NCBI RefSeq assembly: GCF_008801715.1
Contig: NZ_VZPG01000001.1
Location: 992,001-1,056,000 of the forward strand
Source of the DNA: Pseudochrobactrum saccharolyticum
GTDB lineage: Bacteria > Pseudomonadota > Alphaproteobacteria > Rhizobiales > Rhizobiaceae
Length of the DNA: 64,000 nucleotides
Reading direction: 5' to 3'
Below, one piece after another: positions 26,600 to 35,415 of this stretch. Under the pieces are notes generated by a model that worked only from the letters and a program-made list of their open reading frames with translations, had not been told where the DNA came from and searched no databases. The position numbers and the translations under genes were made by a program. Every line of letters starts with the position of its first letter. Position 1 is the first letter of the stretch.

Positions 26600-28201
26600 A
26601 TGAGCCTGCTGAAAAAATTCGCAACTGTTGCTTCCGGCACGCTGATGAGCAGAATCTTCGGCTTTACCCGTGAAATGCTGATGGCAGCGTTTCTCGGAAC
26701 CGGCCCTGTTGCGGATGCTTTCAACACCGCTTTCCGCTTCCCGAATACTTTCCGGCGTTTATTTGCTGAGGGTGCATTCAACGCCGCTTTCGTGCCGCTC
26801 TTTGCCAAAGAGATCGAGCAAAATGGTATGGATGGTGCCAAGCGCTTTTCTGAAGAAGTCTTCGGTGTGCTGTTCACCATTCTTCTCGGACTGACCATTG
26901 CCATGGAGCTTTCCATGCCGTTTCTGGTCAGTACAGTTATTGCACCGGGCTTCACCAGTGATCCGGTGAAGTTTGAGAATACGGTCAATCTGGCGATGAT
27001 CATGTTCCCCTATCTCGCCTGTATGTCGCTGGCAGCGATGATGGGCGGTATGCTCAACAGCCTGCATAAATATTTCGCGGCAGCCATTGCGCCGGTTTTC
27101 CTGAATTTCATTCTGATCGGCGCGCTGCTGCTGGCATGGGCGCAGAATTACGACCCGCTGCAAATCGGTTATGCCCTGTCCTGGGGCGTGATGGCGGCAG
27201 GCGTTGTACAGCTCGCCATTGTCTGGTTTGCAGTACGCCGTGCCGGTATCAAAATCGGCTTTCGCCGCCCCAAATTGACCCCAAATGTACGCCGCCTGCT
27301 CGTGCTGGCGCTTCCTGCCGCAATTACCGGCGGCATTACCCAGATCAATCTGCTGATTAATACCAATATTGCATCCGGCTCAGCCGGTGCCGTATCCTCT
27401 CTCGTTTATGCTGACAGGTTTTATCAGTTGCCGCTCGGCGTGGTCGGTATTGCTGTTGCCACCGTTCTGCTGCCGGAATTGTCGCGTGCCTTGCGCGGCG
27501 GCCATATGCAGGAAGCCGGAAATCTGCAGAACCGTTCTGTCGAATTCACGCTGTTCCTGACATTGCCTGCGGCGGCAGCCCTGCTGGTTTTCTCCGAACC
27601 ACTGGTGCGCCTGTTGTTTGAACGCGGGCAGTTCGGCCCGGAATCCACATTGATTGTTTCACAAATTCTCGCAGTGTATGGCCTCGGACTGCCAGCCTTT
27701 GTGCTGATTAAAGCTTTTATTCCGGGGTTCTTTGCCCGTGAGGATACCCGCACACCGATGATCTTTGCCGGTATTTCGGTGGTGGTGAATGTGACACTGG
27801 CGCTGATCCTGTTCCCGCGTCTCGGCCCAACCGGCATTGCCACGGCGGAAATTACCGCCGGTTGGGTCAATGCCATTCTGCTGCTGTCCGTTCTGATCTG
27901 GCGCAAACATTGGGATTATGATGCCGGTCTCATCCGCCGTATTCCGCGCCTGATTATCGCAGCAGCGATCATGGCCGCAGCTCTGTATTTTTCCGCTCAA
28001 TATTTTGAGACCTATTTGAGCAGGCAGGCAGGACTACTGGTACAGGCAACAACGCTCGGCCTTCTCGTGATCGGCAGCATGATTGTTTATTTTGCGACGG
28101 TTTTTGCCATTGGCGGTGCCAGCCTCTCCGCCCTGAAAGGCAATATGCGCCGCCGTAAAAAAGCAGCGGCAACGCCGGAGAATACAGATATTTCCGCTTG
28201 A
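26600..28201 (+). CDS. murJ: Lipid II flippase MurJ (MviN)
   Basis: The 533-residue polytopic MATE/MOP-type protein flips lipid II for peptidoglycan synthesis. The start MSLLKKFATVASGTLMSRIFGFTREMLMAAFLG and the segment FNTAFRFPNTFRRLFAEGAFNAAFVPLF are diagnostic. About 14 hydrophobic helices follow. The C-terminal tail is Lys/Arg-rich. I chose the ATG at 26600; an in-frame start at 26555 adds 15 unrelated residues. The 68-nt gap after glnD suggests cotranscription. Confidence 0.95.
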   Translation: MSLLKKFATVASGTLMSRIFGFTREMLMAAFLGTGPVADAFNTAFRFPNTFRRLFAEGAFNAAFVPLFAKEIEQNGMDGAKRFSEEVFGVLFTILLGLTIAMELSMPFLVSTVIAPGFTSDPVKFENTVNLAMIMFPYLACMSLAAMMGGMLNSLHKYFAAAIAPVFLNFILIGALLLAWAQNYDPLQIGYALSWGVMAAGVVQLAIVWFAVRRAGIKIGFRRPKLTPNVRRLLVLALPAAITGGITQINLLINTNIASGSAGAVSSLVYADRFYQLPLGVVGIAVATVLLPELSRALRGGHMQEAGNLQNRSVEFTLFLTLPAAAALLVFSEPLVRLLFERGQFGPESTLIVSQILAVYGLGLPAFVLIKAFIPGFFAREDTRTPMIFAGISVVVNVTLALILFPRLGPTGIATAEITAGWVNAILLLSVLIWRKHWDYDAGLIRRIPRLIIAAAIMAAALYFSAQYFETYLSRQAGLLVQATTLGLLVIGSMIVYFATVFAIGGASLSALKGNMRRRKKAAATPENTDISA

Positions 28202-28430
28202 TTGCTTTTCAGCACTCTGGCAGTAATAACGCATCCGGAAGACAGGATTACACGCCTGCCTTCCGGATATTTTTTATAATCCAAACTTTTTAGCCAAGAC
28301 TGGCAGCATGCGTCCAAACCACATATGCCAGCCTTAAAAGCAACCCCAGAGCATCCCTGATTATCAAACCTTACGTTTCGACGATAATCACGCTCGACCG
28401 GCTCTCCACCAGCTTCAGGATTTATCAAGA

Positions 28431-29498
28431 ATGAACACCTTCAAAGAACGCATTTTCTCCGGCGCACAACCAACCGGCAATCTTCACCTCGGCAATTATC
28501 TTGGCGCATTGAAGCGTTGGGTCGCCTTGCAGGACGATAAGGATTGCATTTATTGCGTCGTTGATATGCATGCGCTGACAATTCTGCCGGATCCTGTGGA
28601 ACTTTTAAATTCCACACGCGAAATCACCGCCGCCTATCTGGCTGCAGGTCTTGATCCGAAGAAGAGCATTGTCTTCAATCAGAGCCGCGTGCGCCAGCAT
28701 GCGGAACTTGCATGGGTGTTCAACTGTATTGCACGTATCGGCTGGATGAACCGCATGACGCAGTTCAAGGACAAAGCCGGTAAAGACCGCGAAAATGCCT
28801 CGCTGGGTCTGCTGGCCTATCCGAGCCTGATGGCTGCTGACATTCTGCTCTACCGTGCTACCGCCGTGCCGGTTGGCGACGACCAGAAACAGCATCTTGA
28901 ACTGACACGTGACATTGCGCAGAAATTCAACAATGACTATTCCGACCGCATTGCCTCGCTCGGCATCGGCGTGGAAATGGCTGTTGGTGATGAAACTGTA
29001 TCTGGCTTTTTCCCGATCACAGAGCCGCTGATTTCCGGCCCTGCGATGCGCATCATGTCGCTGCGTGACGGCACCAAGAAAATGTCGAAATCCGATCCGT
29101 CCGATCTGTCGCGCATCAATCTGATTGATGATGAAGACACCATCACCAAAAAGATCCGCAAAGCCAAGACAGATGCCGATGCTATTCCTTCAGAAGTGGA
29201 AGGGCTGGAAGGCCGTCCGGAAGCGGATAATCTGATCGGTATCTTCGCAGCTCTGACCAACACGGACAAGGCAGCCGTGTTGCGTGATTTCGGCGGCAAG
29301 CAGTTCTCTGAGTTCAAAGCATCACTTGCAGAACTCGCTGTTTCGCAGCTTTCTCCAATCACGCATGAAATGCGTCGACTGGTAGCCGATCCGGCCTATA
29401 TTGATGCCGTTCTGCGTGACGGTGGTGAACGCGCAAGCGTGATTGCCGAAGAAACCATGCACAATGTCCGCGACATTGTCGGCTTTCTGCAGAAATAA
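28431..29498 (+). CDS. trpS: Tryptophanyl-tRNA synthetase
   Basis: The 355-residue class I synthetase charges tRNA-Trp. The HIGH-like motif is in [18 protein letters not shown] and the KMSKS loop is [25 protein letters not shown] is the typical helix near the active site. AGGA lies about 10 nt before the ATG at 28431. A perfect bidirectional terminator follows. Confidence 0.97.
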   Translation: MNTFKERIFSGAQPTGNLHLGNYLGALKRWVALQDDKDCIYCVVDMHALTILPDPVELLNSTREITAAYLAAGLDPKKSIVFNQSRVRQHAELAWVFNCIARIGWMNRMTQFKDKAGKDRENASLGLLAYPSLMAADILLYRATAVPVGDDQKQHLELTRDIAQKFNNDYSDRIASLGIGVEMAVGDETVSGFFPITEPLISGPAMRIMSLRDGTKKMSKSDPSDLSRINLIDDEDTITKKIRKAKTDADAIPSEVEGLEGRPEADNLIGIFAALTNTDKAAVLRDFGGKQFSEFKASLAELAVSQLSPITHEMRRLVADPAYIDAVLRDGGERASVIAEETMHNVRDIVGFLQK

Positions 29499-29504
29499 AA
29501 ATAC

Positions 29505-29534
29505 AAAAAAGGCAGGGAATTCCCTGCCTTTTTT
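29505..29534. terminator. Perfect bidirectional terminator after trpS
   Basis: A perfect palindrome (AAAAAAGGCAGGGAA and its complement) spans 29505-29534 with T runs on both strands. It ends both trpS and the convergent methyltransferase gene. Confidence 0.92.
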
Positions 29535-29538
29535 ATTT

Positions 29539-30285
29539 CTATTGAGCCTCGAAGGTCAGAGTACCAACTGAGCCCGTATCAAAATCGCCTGACTGATAAT
29601 CGCCGTAGATTTTGATTTGCGTAAAACCTGCCTCACGCAGTGCCAGTTCCAGCTCAAACACGCCCCACCAACGTAAAGAAAATAATTCCATCTCCGTTGC
29701 CACCAGTTGCGTATCTTGCCATAGCTCATAACGCAGCTGCGATATCACCACCTGTTTGACGTAGTCCGTTGCGGTGCGCATTTCCTGCAAGGTCAGCAAA
29801 TCCTCGCCATCCTGCCAGTGCCGCGCACGTGGTGCGTGATCCATGAAATCACCGACAACAGAAATATCCAGCAACAACTTACCATCCTGCATCAGTGACT
29901 GCCTGCACAGGTGCAGAAAATGCATTGCATCAACCGGATCGGTCATAAGCTGGAAAGAACCGGCTGGTAGCACAATCGCCGCAAATTTTTGCGCATAATG
30001 AAATGTCGTGAAATCCTGCAGGCTCAGCTCTGCATTTACACCATATTGCGCACAATTTGCTTTGCACAGATCAAGCATTTCAGGAGACAGATCAAAACCG
30101 CTGACGCTATGCCCCGCCTGTGCCAGCGGCACCAGCATACGGCCATTGCCTGTGGCCGGTTCCAGAACCGGCCCTGTGATGGTTTTCAGGCGTTCGAGAT
30201 AGAATTCCACATCGCCGAAAGAGCGCCCGACCGGTTTATCCAACTCGTAAACACGCGAGGCCAGCTTGCCATAAGTCTTCGTCAT
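29539..30285 (-). CDS. Class I SAM-dependent methyltransferase, substrate unknown
   Basis: The 248-residue protein has SAM motif I VLEPATGNGRMLVPLAQAGH, the acidic end of beta 2 in VSGFDLSPEMLDLC, then FAAIVLPAGSFQLM and LLLDISVVGDFM. This is an ordinary Rossmann methyltransferase of the methyltransferase-25 type, with a C-terminal beta-rich substrate region. No substrate can be named. I chose the ATG at 30285 (MTKTYGKLASRVYELDKP). It runs opposite to its neighbours and separates trpS from the usp-nfuA pair, which normally follow directly in rhizobia, so it looks inserted. Confidence 0.8.
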   Translation of the reverse strand: MTKTYGKLASRVYELDKPVGRSFGDVEFYLERLKTITGPVLEPATGNGRMLVPLAQAGHSVSGFDLSPEMLDLCKANCAQYGVNAELSLQDFTTFHYAQKFAAIVLPAGSFQLMTDPVDAMHFLHLCRQSLMQDGKLLLDISVVGDFMDHAPRARHWQDGEDLLTLQEMRTATDYVKQVVISQLRYELWQDTQLVATEMELFSLRWWGVFELELALREAGFTQIKIYGDYQSGDFDTGSVGTLTFEAQ

Positions 30286-30586
30286 TTTTTGAATTTTTCC
30301 TTGTCCGCAGCAAGCAGAGACAGACTTAAAAGCCGCAAAACTCTGCCGCACATAAAAAATCATCCCGTTACACAGCAATGTGAAACAGCAAGAAATGCAG
30401 GACGATAGCCTGTCCTTTCAAACACAAAGTGCCTGAAAACACAATATAAACGACGGGCATAGATTTTACGGCACAGGTTCAGGGACAGAAAATTGCGCAA
30501 TTTTCATAAGGCAAATATGTAAAATTTCGCCCCGCCACAAAATTGTCATCTTGCAGTCGGGCCTATTGAGTGGCAAATTCCCGCGC
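30286..30586. other. Intergenic region with a 16-bp perfect palindrome
   Basis: This 301-nt region lies between the divergent methyltransferase and universal stress genes and has no credible gene. At 30489-30504 there is a perfect palindrome, AAAATTGCGCAATTTT, about 85 nt before the usp start. It could be a regulator-binding site, but I know of no named factor for it. Confidence 0.5.
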
Positions 30587-31078
30587 ATGGTTTCAAAACG
30601 TCTTAGCCGGGAAGCCGGCCACCGCCGTAAATTTCTTGTCTCAATTGATGAAACGCCCGAATGCGGACGTGCGGTTGCCTATGCATCACGCCGTGTGCGC
30701 AATACCGGCGGCGCATTGGTGTTGCTGTTCGTCATCGACCCGTCAGATTTCCAGCAATTCCTTGGTGTCGGCAATATTATGCGGGCAGAGGCACTGGAAC
30801 GGGCGCAGACAGCCCTGAATAAATATGCAACGCAATTACGTGAGCAATACGGCATTGAGCCTGAGCTGATTGTGCGCGAAGGGCAGACTGCGGAAGAAAT
30901 TCACAGCCTGATTGAAGAAGATCAGGATATTGCCATTCTGGTACTGGCTGCCGGTTCCGGCAAAGAAGGTCCGGGACCGCTGGTACAGTCGATTGCAGGG
31001 CGCGGCGCATCCTTCCCTGTTCCGGTCACAGTCATTCCGTCAGATCTTTCTGACGATGACATTGATGCCGTCGCCTGA
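30587..31078 (+). CDS. Universal stress protein family (UspA)
   Basis: The 163-residue protein has a single Usp domain: KFLVSIDETPECGRAVAYASRR at the first strand, VLLFVIDPSDFQQFLG, and the nucleotide-site region ILVLAAGSGKEGPGPLVQSI, which resembles the G-2X-G-9X-G(S/T) motif. ATP binding is plausible. The ATG at 30587 is preferred to a TTG at 30551. It is followed 88 nt later by the NfuA-type scaffold gene, a common rhizobial neighbour. Confidence 0.85.
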   Translation: MVSKRLSREAGHRRKFLVSIDETPECGRAVAYASRRVRNTGGALVLLFVIDPSDFQQFLGVGNIMRAEALERAQTALNKYATQLREQYGIEPELIVREGQTAEEIHSLIEEDQDIAILVLAAGSGKEGPGPLVQSIAGRGASFPVPVTVIPSDLSDDDIDAVA

Positions 31079-31166
31079 AACACCTATATTAAGAGCAATC
31101 ACGCAACTCTGTGGTCATGGTTGCCGTATTTTCTTTACAGCCCTCATTTAACACGGGAGAACTTCA

Positions 31167-31733
31167 ATGTTCATCCAGACTGAAGCCACACCTAATCCGG
31201 CGACCCTGAAATTCCTGCCGGGTAAAGTGGTTATGCCGGAAGGCACTGCTGATTTCCGCGATGCGGACAGCGCCGCCAACACCTCGCCTCTCGCCGCTAA
31301 ACTCTTCGCAGTACCAGGCGTAAACGGCGTATTTTTCGGCTATGATTTCATCACTGTCAGCAAAGACGGTGCGGAATGGCAGCATCTCAAACCGGCGATC
31401 CTCGGTACGATTATGGAACATATGATGTCCGGCGCACCGGTCATGGCGTCAGAACAGTCCAAAGGTCACGATCATACCGAAGGCGAGTTCTTCGCCGATG
31501 CGGATGCGGAAATCGTTGAAACCATCAAAGAACTGATCGAAACCCGCGTGCGCCCTGCTGTGGCGCAAGACGGTGGTGACATCACATTCCGTGGTTTTGA
31601 ACATGGCGTTGTTTATCTGCATATGAAAGGCGCCTGCTCAGGCTGCCCGTCTTCAACAGCAACACTGAAACACGGCATTCAGAACCTGCTGAAACATTTC
31701 GTTCCGGAAGTTCTGCAGGTTGAAGCTATCTGA
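31167..31733 (+). CDS. NifU/NfuA-family Fe-S cluster scaffold or carrier
   Basis: The 188-residue protein has an N-terminal Nfu_N domain (MFIQTEATPNPATLKFLPG) and a C-terminal NifU domain with the cluster-binding pair C157-X2-C160 in GACSGCPSS. Such proteins deliver 4Fe-4S clusters to targets. The arrangement matches mitochondrial NFU1-like proteins rather than E. coli NfuA, whose N-domain is A-type. GGGAGAAC lies upstream of the ATG. Confidence 0.92.
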   Translation: MFIQTEATPNPATLKFLPGKVVMPEGTADFRDADSAANTSPLAAKLFAVPGVNGVFFGYDFITVSKDGAEWQHLKPAILGTIMEHMMSGAPVMASEQSKGHDHTEGEFFADADAEIVETIKELIETRVRPAVAQDGGDITFRGFEHGVVYLHMKGACSGCPSSTATLKHGIQNLLKHFVPEVLQVEAI

Positions 31734-31754
31734 GATTTCAGAAATATCATCAAT

Positions 31755-31784
31755 AAAAAACGCGGCTTAAAAGCCGCGTTTTTT
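31755..31784. terminator. Bidirectional terminator after nfuA-like gene
   Basis: An A run, then CGCGGC and GCCGCG separated by TTAAAA, then a T run forms a strong palindromic terminator (31755-31784) used by both convergent genes. Confidence 0.92.
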
Positions 31785-31804
31785 ATTGTCTCTGCCATAC
31801 CAGA

Positions 31805-32425
31805 TTACAGCACAACAACCTTGGCACCGACACCGGCACGATCATATAGATCCATAATATCCTGATTAATCAGACGGATGCAGCCGGAAGATACATTCTT
31901 GCCGATGGACCACCATTCCGGCGTCCCATGGAGACGATAGCCGCTGTCACGTCCGCCTTTATACAGATAGAGCGCACGGGCCCCCAGCGGATTGTTCAGA
32001 CCCGGTTTCATGCCACCGGCATATTTTGCCAGTTCCGGCTGGCGCTTGATCATCGGTGCCGGTGGTGTCCATGTCGGCCATTCACGTTTCATGGCAACTT
32101 TGGCATTGCCTTTCCACTGAAAGCCCTCACGACCAACACCGATACCATAGCGCATCGCCTTACCATCCGGCTCAACATGATATAAAAACTTGTTCTGCGT
32201 ATCGACGACAATTGTACCGGGCGCTTCTGTCGTTTCATATTTAACCTGTTGGCGACGATATTCCGGTGCGATTTTCTGAACAGGAACCGTCGGCAGCACA
32301 TAGGCTGCATCTGTAACACTGGAATAGGATGCCGTACTGGTCTGAAAAGGTGAGGTTGTCGAACAACCGGCCAGCGCCATTGTCAAAAAAAGACCCGCGG
32401 CAGAGAGTGCATTTCTGTATACCAT
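31805..32425 (-). CDS. L,D-transpeptidase (YkuD/ErfK family) lipoprotein
   Basis: The 206-residue lipoprotein has lipobox LAG-C21, then a short linker and a YkuD domain. The catalytic region is YRLHGTPEWWSIGKNVSSGCIRL, containing the His and the Ser-X-Gly-Cys-X-Arg motif. Such enzymes form 3-3 peptidoglycan crosslinks or attach outer-membrane proteins to peptidoglycan, acting in the periplasm. I chose the ATG at 32425, which has GAGGGG just upstream. A CtrA-like site lies 64 nt before the start. Confidence 0.9.
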   Translation of the reverse strand: MVYRNALSAAGLFLTMALAGCSTTSPFQTSTASYSSVTDAAYVLPTVPVQKIAPEYRRQQVKYETTEAPGTIVVDTQNKFLYHVEPDGKAMRYGIGVGREGFQWKGNAKVAMKREWPTWTPPAPMIKRQPELAKYAGGMKPGLNNPLGARALYLYKGGRDSGYRLHGTPEWWSIGKNVSSGCIRLINQDIMDLYDRAGVGAKVVVL

Positions 32426-32488
32426 TTTTCCCCTCAAAAAACCGTAATGACAGTCAACATTTGTTGGGAACAAGTTAACCATTGATCC

Positions 32489-32505
32489 TTAATCAATCAT
32501 TAACC
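32489..32505. promoter_or_regulatory. CtrA-like binding site (TTAA-N7-TTAACC)
   Basis: TTAA at 32489-32492, seven bases, then TTAACC at 32500-32505 match the full CtrA consensus of alphaproteobacteria. The site lies between the divergent L,D-transpeptidase and mmcB genes, 64 nt from the former and 63 nt from the latter. Confidence 0.55.
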
Positions 32506-32567
32506 ATGATTATCTTTTATAAAATCCGTTATCCAAGATAAACGGACACCTATACTGACAGAGACAC

Positions 32568-33062
32568 ATGCCAATTATCTCGCCTTTTCAACAACATCCT
32601 CTCAGTGACGGCCGTCAGTCTGAACTGGCATTGCTGGTGCGGCGCGGCGTGCAGCGCCTGTGCCTTGATCTGAATATTCATGTTTTGCCTGAAATTTCTC
32701 TGCGTTCAGGCAGGCGCGCCGATCTGGTCGGGCTGACGCGCAAAGGTGAAATCTGGATTATTGAAATCAAATCATCGGTCGAGGACTGGAAAGCCGATCA
32801 GAAATGGCCGGATTACCGCAATTATTGCGACCGGCTGTTTTTTGCCACCCATGCACAGGTGCCGCGCGAGATCTTTCCGGAAGATTGCGGTTTTATACTC
32901 TCGGACGGTTATGGCGGGGAAATTCTGCGCGATGCACCGGAGCACAAACTGGCACCGGCGACACGCAAAGCGCTGACATTACAACTGGCGCGGATCGGCG
33001 CAAACCGGCTGACACTTGCAGAAATGGCAGGCGTGTCGATGCCGCTCAGTGATGCCGACTGA
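32568..33062 (+). CDS. mmcB: MmcB-family DNA repair nuclease-like protein
   Basis: The 164-residue protein matches MmcB, a PD-(D/E)XK-fold protein linked to mitomycin-C and DNA-damage responses in Caulobacter. The nuclease-like core shows SLRSGRRADLVGLTRKGEIW followed by IIEIKSS, giving the Asp and Glu-X-Lys residues of this fold, then WKADQKWPDYRNYCDRLFFA. It stands alone, divergent from the L,D-transpeptidase gene and convergent with actR. I did not find a LexA (GTTC-N7-GTTC) box upstream. Confidence 0.85.
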   Translation: MPIISPFQQHPLSDGRQSELALLVRRGVQRLCLDLNIHVLPEISLRSGRRADLVGLTRKGEIWIIEIKSSVEDWKADQKWPDYRNYCDRLFFATHAQVPREIFPEDCGFILSDGYGGEILRDAPEHKLAPATRKALTLQLARIGANRLTLAEMAGVSMPLSDAD

Positions 33063-33094
33063 TGAACCAGTCGGCATGATTATAAAGATAAGGC

Positions 33095-33658
33095 TTAACG
33101 CGGAGCGCGTTTGGCCAGAATACGCTGCAAAGTACGGCGATGCATATTCAGACGACGTGCGGTTTCAGAAACATTGCGTTCGCACATTTCATAAACGCGC
33201 TGAATATGTTCCCAACGCACACGATCTGCCGACATCGGGTTTTCCGGAGGCGCAATCTTCTCACCGTCACGGCGGGTCAGCGCTGCAAAAACCTCATCAG
33301 CATCCGCAGGCTTGGAAAGATAATCAATCGCACCGATTTTGACGGCATTCACAGCGGTGGCAATATTGCCGTAACCGGTCAGCACAATGGCGCGGGTATC
33401 TTCACGCTTGCTGCGGATAGCTTCAATAATGTCCAGACCATTACCGTCACCGAGGCGCATATCAACAACGGCATAGGCCGGAGCTGCCAGCTTCACAGCA
33501 GCAATGCCTTCCTCAACGGATTCAGCTGTTGTTACTGTAAAACCACGGCTTTCCATAGCACGCGCGAGCCGTTGCAGAAACGGTTTGTCGTCATCAACCA
33601 GAAGAAGCGAAGGATCACTGCCGATGGCAAGGTGATCATCCTGACTCATATCATCCAT
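33095..33658 (-). CDS. actR: Redox response regulator ActR/RegA/PrrA
   Basis: The 187-residue regulator has a receiver domain (acidic pocket in LLVDDDKPFL, phosphorylated D66 in VVDMRLGDG, Lys in YLSKPADADE), a Pro-rich hinge and a C-terminal Fis-like helix-turn-helix ETARRLNMHRRTLQRILAKR. This is the conserved RegA/ActR architecture controlling redox- and acid-responsive genes. It lies downstream of its sensor kinase actS with a 215-nt gap, so the pair may have separate promoters. AAGGA lies 7 nt before the ATG at 33658. Confidence 0.93.
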   Translation of the reverse strand: MDDMSQDDHLAIGSDPSLLLVDDDKPFLQRLARAMESRGFTVTTAESVEEGIAAVKLAAPAYAVVDMRLGDGNGLDIIEAIRSKREDTRAIVLTGYGNIATAVNAVKIGAIDYLSKPADADEVFAALTRRDGEKIAPPENPMSADRVRWEHIQRVYEMCERNVSETARRLNMHRRTLQRILAKRAPR

Positions 33659-33873
33659 CAGGTATTCCTTACTCGTCTTTTGTCTTTTTACTTATTGCTG
33701 CGCCTGCGTCAAAAAGTCAAATATGCAATGTAACTATTCATGTAAAACGACAAAATTCATAGCATTTCACAGAGATTTTACTCAAAATATGCCTGTAAAG
33801 GCCACAGTTTCAAACACTGAAAAACGAATCTTTCAGTCTCAGACACCCTCCCTGCTTCTCCGGAGAATCGGAT

Positions 33874-35178
33874 TTATGCTGTCAGCGCCTGCCGCGACCA
33901 GACAATCGTAATTTCCGCACCGCTTTGGCCTGGTTCAGGACGATTGGCAAAGGAGATATGCGCACCGGAACGCTCCAGCAGTGTCTTGGCAATGAACAGC
34001 CCAAGCCCCAATCCGCCACCATTGCGCTCATCGCTGCGGCGCGACATGTAAGGTTCACCGATCCTGTCGAGCATATCCACTGAAAAGCCTTTGCCGTCAT
34101 CACGGATCGTGATACGCACCGAATTCTCGTCCCAACCCCAGACGACTTGTGTCTCGGTCTTGGCAAAATCCACGGCATTCTCGATCAGATTACCCAGACC
34201 ATAGATCACCCCCGGATTGCGTCGGACAACCGGCTCGGCAATCATTGATTTGGGATCAGGTTTTTTCTCAACATCAATCTGAATGCCGAAATTGCGATGC
34301 GGCGCGATCACCTCTTCGATCAGCGAGGACAATGCCAGTTTCGACATATGCTCTTCGCCTTCCGAAGATAGGCTGGTGAGACGTTGCAGAATTTCGCGGC
34401 AACGCTGCGCCTGAGAGGACAGCAGCTGAATGTCCTCGGCATAACGGTCATCATTTTTCAGAGCACGCTGCATCTCCTTGACCACCAGTGTGATGGTCGC
34501 CAGCGGTGTTCCCAATTCATGAGCAGCAGCAGCGGCAAGACCATCCAGCGCTGACAAATGCTGCTCACGCTGCAGAACCAGTTCCGTCGCACTCAGAGCA
34601 TCGCCCAACAGGCGCGCTTCTTCAGCAATACGATAGACATAGACACCGCTGAAAATCAGCGTCGAAACAATGGCACACCAAACGCCGATGACGAACATCA
34701 GCGGCAGTTCCAGCGTCATGCCGCTATACCAAGGCAAAGGCAGATGCCACACCACCAGTACGCTGGCACAGGCAATAGCCATCAGACCGAGCAGCAAAAT
34801 ACTGCGTACAGAAAGTGCGGTTGATGCAATAATCACCGGCACGACCAACAGCACGGCAAACGGATTTTGCAGACCGCCGGTCAGATAAAGCAGGCCGGTG
34901 AGCTGCAAAATATCAAAGGCTAAGACCAACAGAACCGTACGTAAATCCAAACGATGATTGAGCTGGTAGCGGAAAGATAAGAACAGGTTCAACCATGCCG
35001 ATACGGCAATAAGCGCGAAGCTGATACCCAGCGGAAACACAAAATGCAGCGACAGAGAAACGAACAAAACGGCGGCAGTCTGACCGGTAATGGCAAACCA
35101 GCGCACACGCACCAATGTTGTCAGACGCAAGCGACGGGAAAGCGACGAGGCCCGGTTAATCAGATCACCATTTGCCAT
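33874..35178 (-). CDS. actS: Redox sensor histidine kinase ActS/RegB/PrrB
   Basis: The 434-residue sensor has six predicted membrane helices in residues about 25-185. The quinone-sensing motif GGLQNPF is at residues 101-107. The H-box is AAAAHELGTPLATI with phospho-acceptor His220. The redox-active Cys is C260 in SQAQRCREIL. The ATPase domain has NLIENAVDFAKT and GGGLGLGLFIAKTLL. All the features that define RegB-type redox sensors are present. GGGGAAG precedes the ATG at 35178. Confidence 0.95.
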   Translation of the reverse strand: MANGDLINRASSLSRRLRLTTLVRVRWFAITGQTAAVLFVSLSLHFVFPLGISFALIAVSAWLNLFLSFRYQLNHRLDLRTVLLVLAFDILQLTGLLYLTGGLQNPFAVLLVVPVIIASTALSVRSILLLGLMAIACASVLVVWHLPLPWYSGMTLELPLMFVIGVWCAIVSTLIFSGVYVYRIAEEARLLGDALSATELVLQREQHLSALDGLAAAAAHELGTPLATITLVVKEMQRALKNDDRYAEDIQLLSSQAQRCREILQRLTSLSSEGEEHMSKLALSSLIEEVIAPHRNFGIQIDVEKKPDPKSMIAEPVVRRNPGVIYGLGNLIENAVDFAKTETQVVWGWDENSVRITIRDDGKGFSVDMLDRIGEPYMSRRSDERNGGGLGLGLFIAKTLLERSGAHISFANRPEPGQSGAEITIVWSRQALTA

Positions 35179-35299
35179 TCAGTCTTCCCCGTAAATTATC
35201 GCGCATAAAATGCCTTATGCGGCAAAATCGACATGTACGCAAGCAAATCTGCGCCATCCTGCCGCAGGCTAATTTCCCCCGAACGCTCCCGCCATATTT

Positions 35300-35411
35300 T
35301 GGTTATGGCGAGCCGAAAATGGTGCTCTGCGAGAACCGGAGCGGAGCGTACAATAGTACGTGAGCCTAGGTAAGCGCAGAAGAGTGCCATTTGCAGGCCG
35401 CCAGAGCCGAA
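35300..35411. repeat. Long palindromic element, copy A (downstream of hrpB)
   Basis: An imperfect palindrome of about 110 nt is centred on GTAC-AATA-GTAC at 35348-35359, with arms containing GAGAACCGGAGCGGAGCG and its counterpart near TAAGCGCAGAAGAG. A second copy, inverted, lies at 41430-41535. It ends a few bases from the hrpB stop codon and could form a large hairpin at the hrpB mRNA 3' end. Confidence 0.75.
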
Positions 35412-35415
35412 ATAT

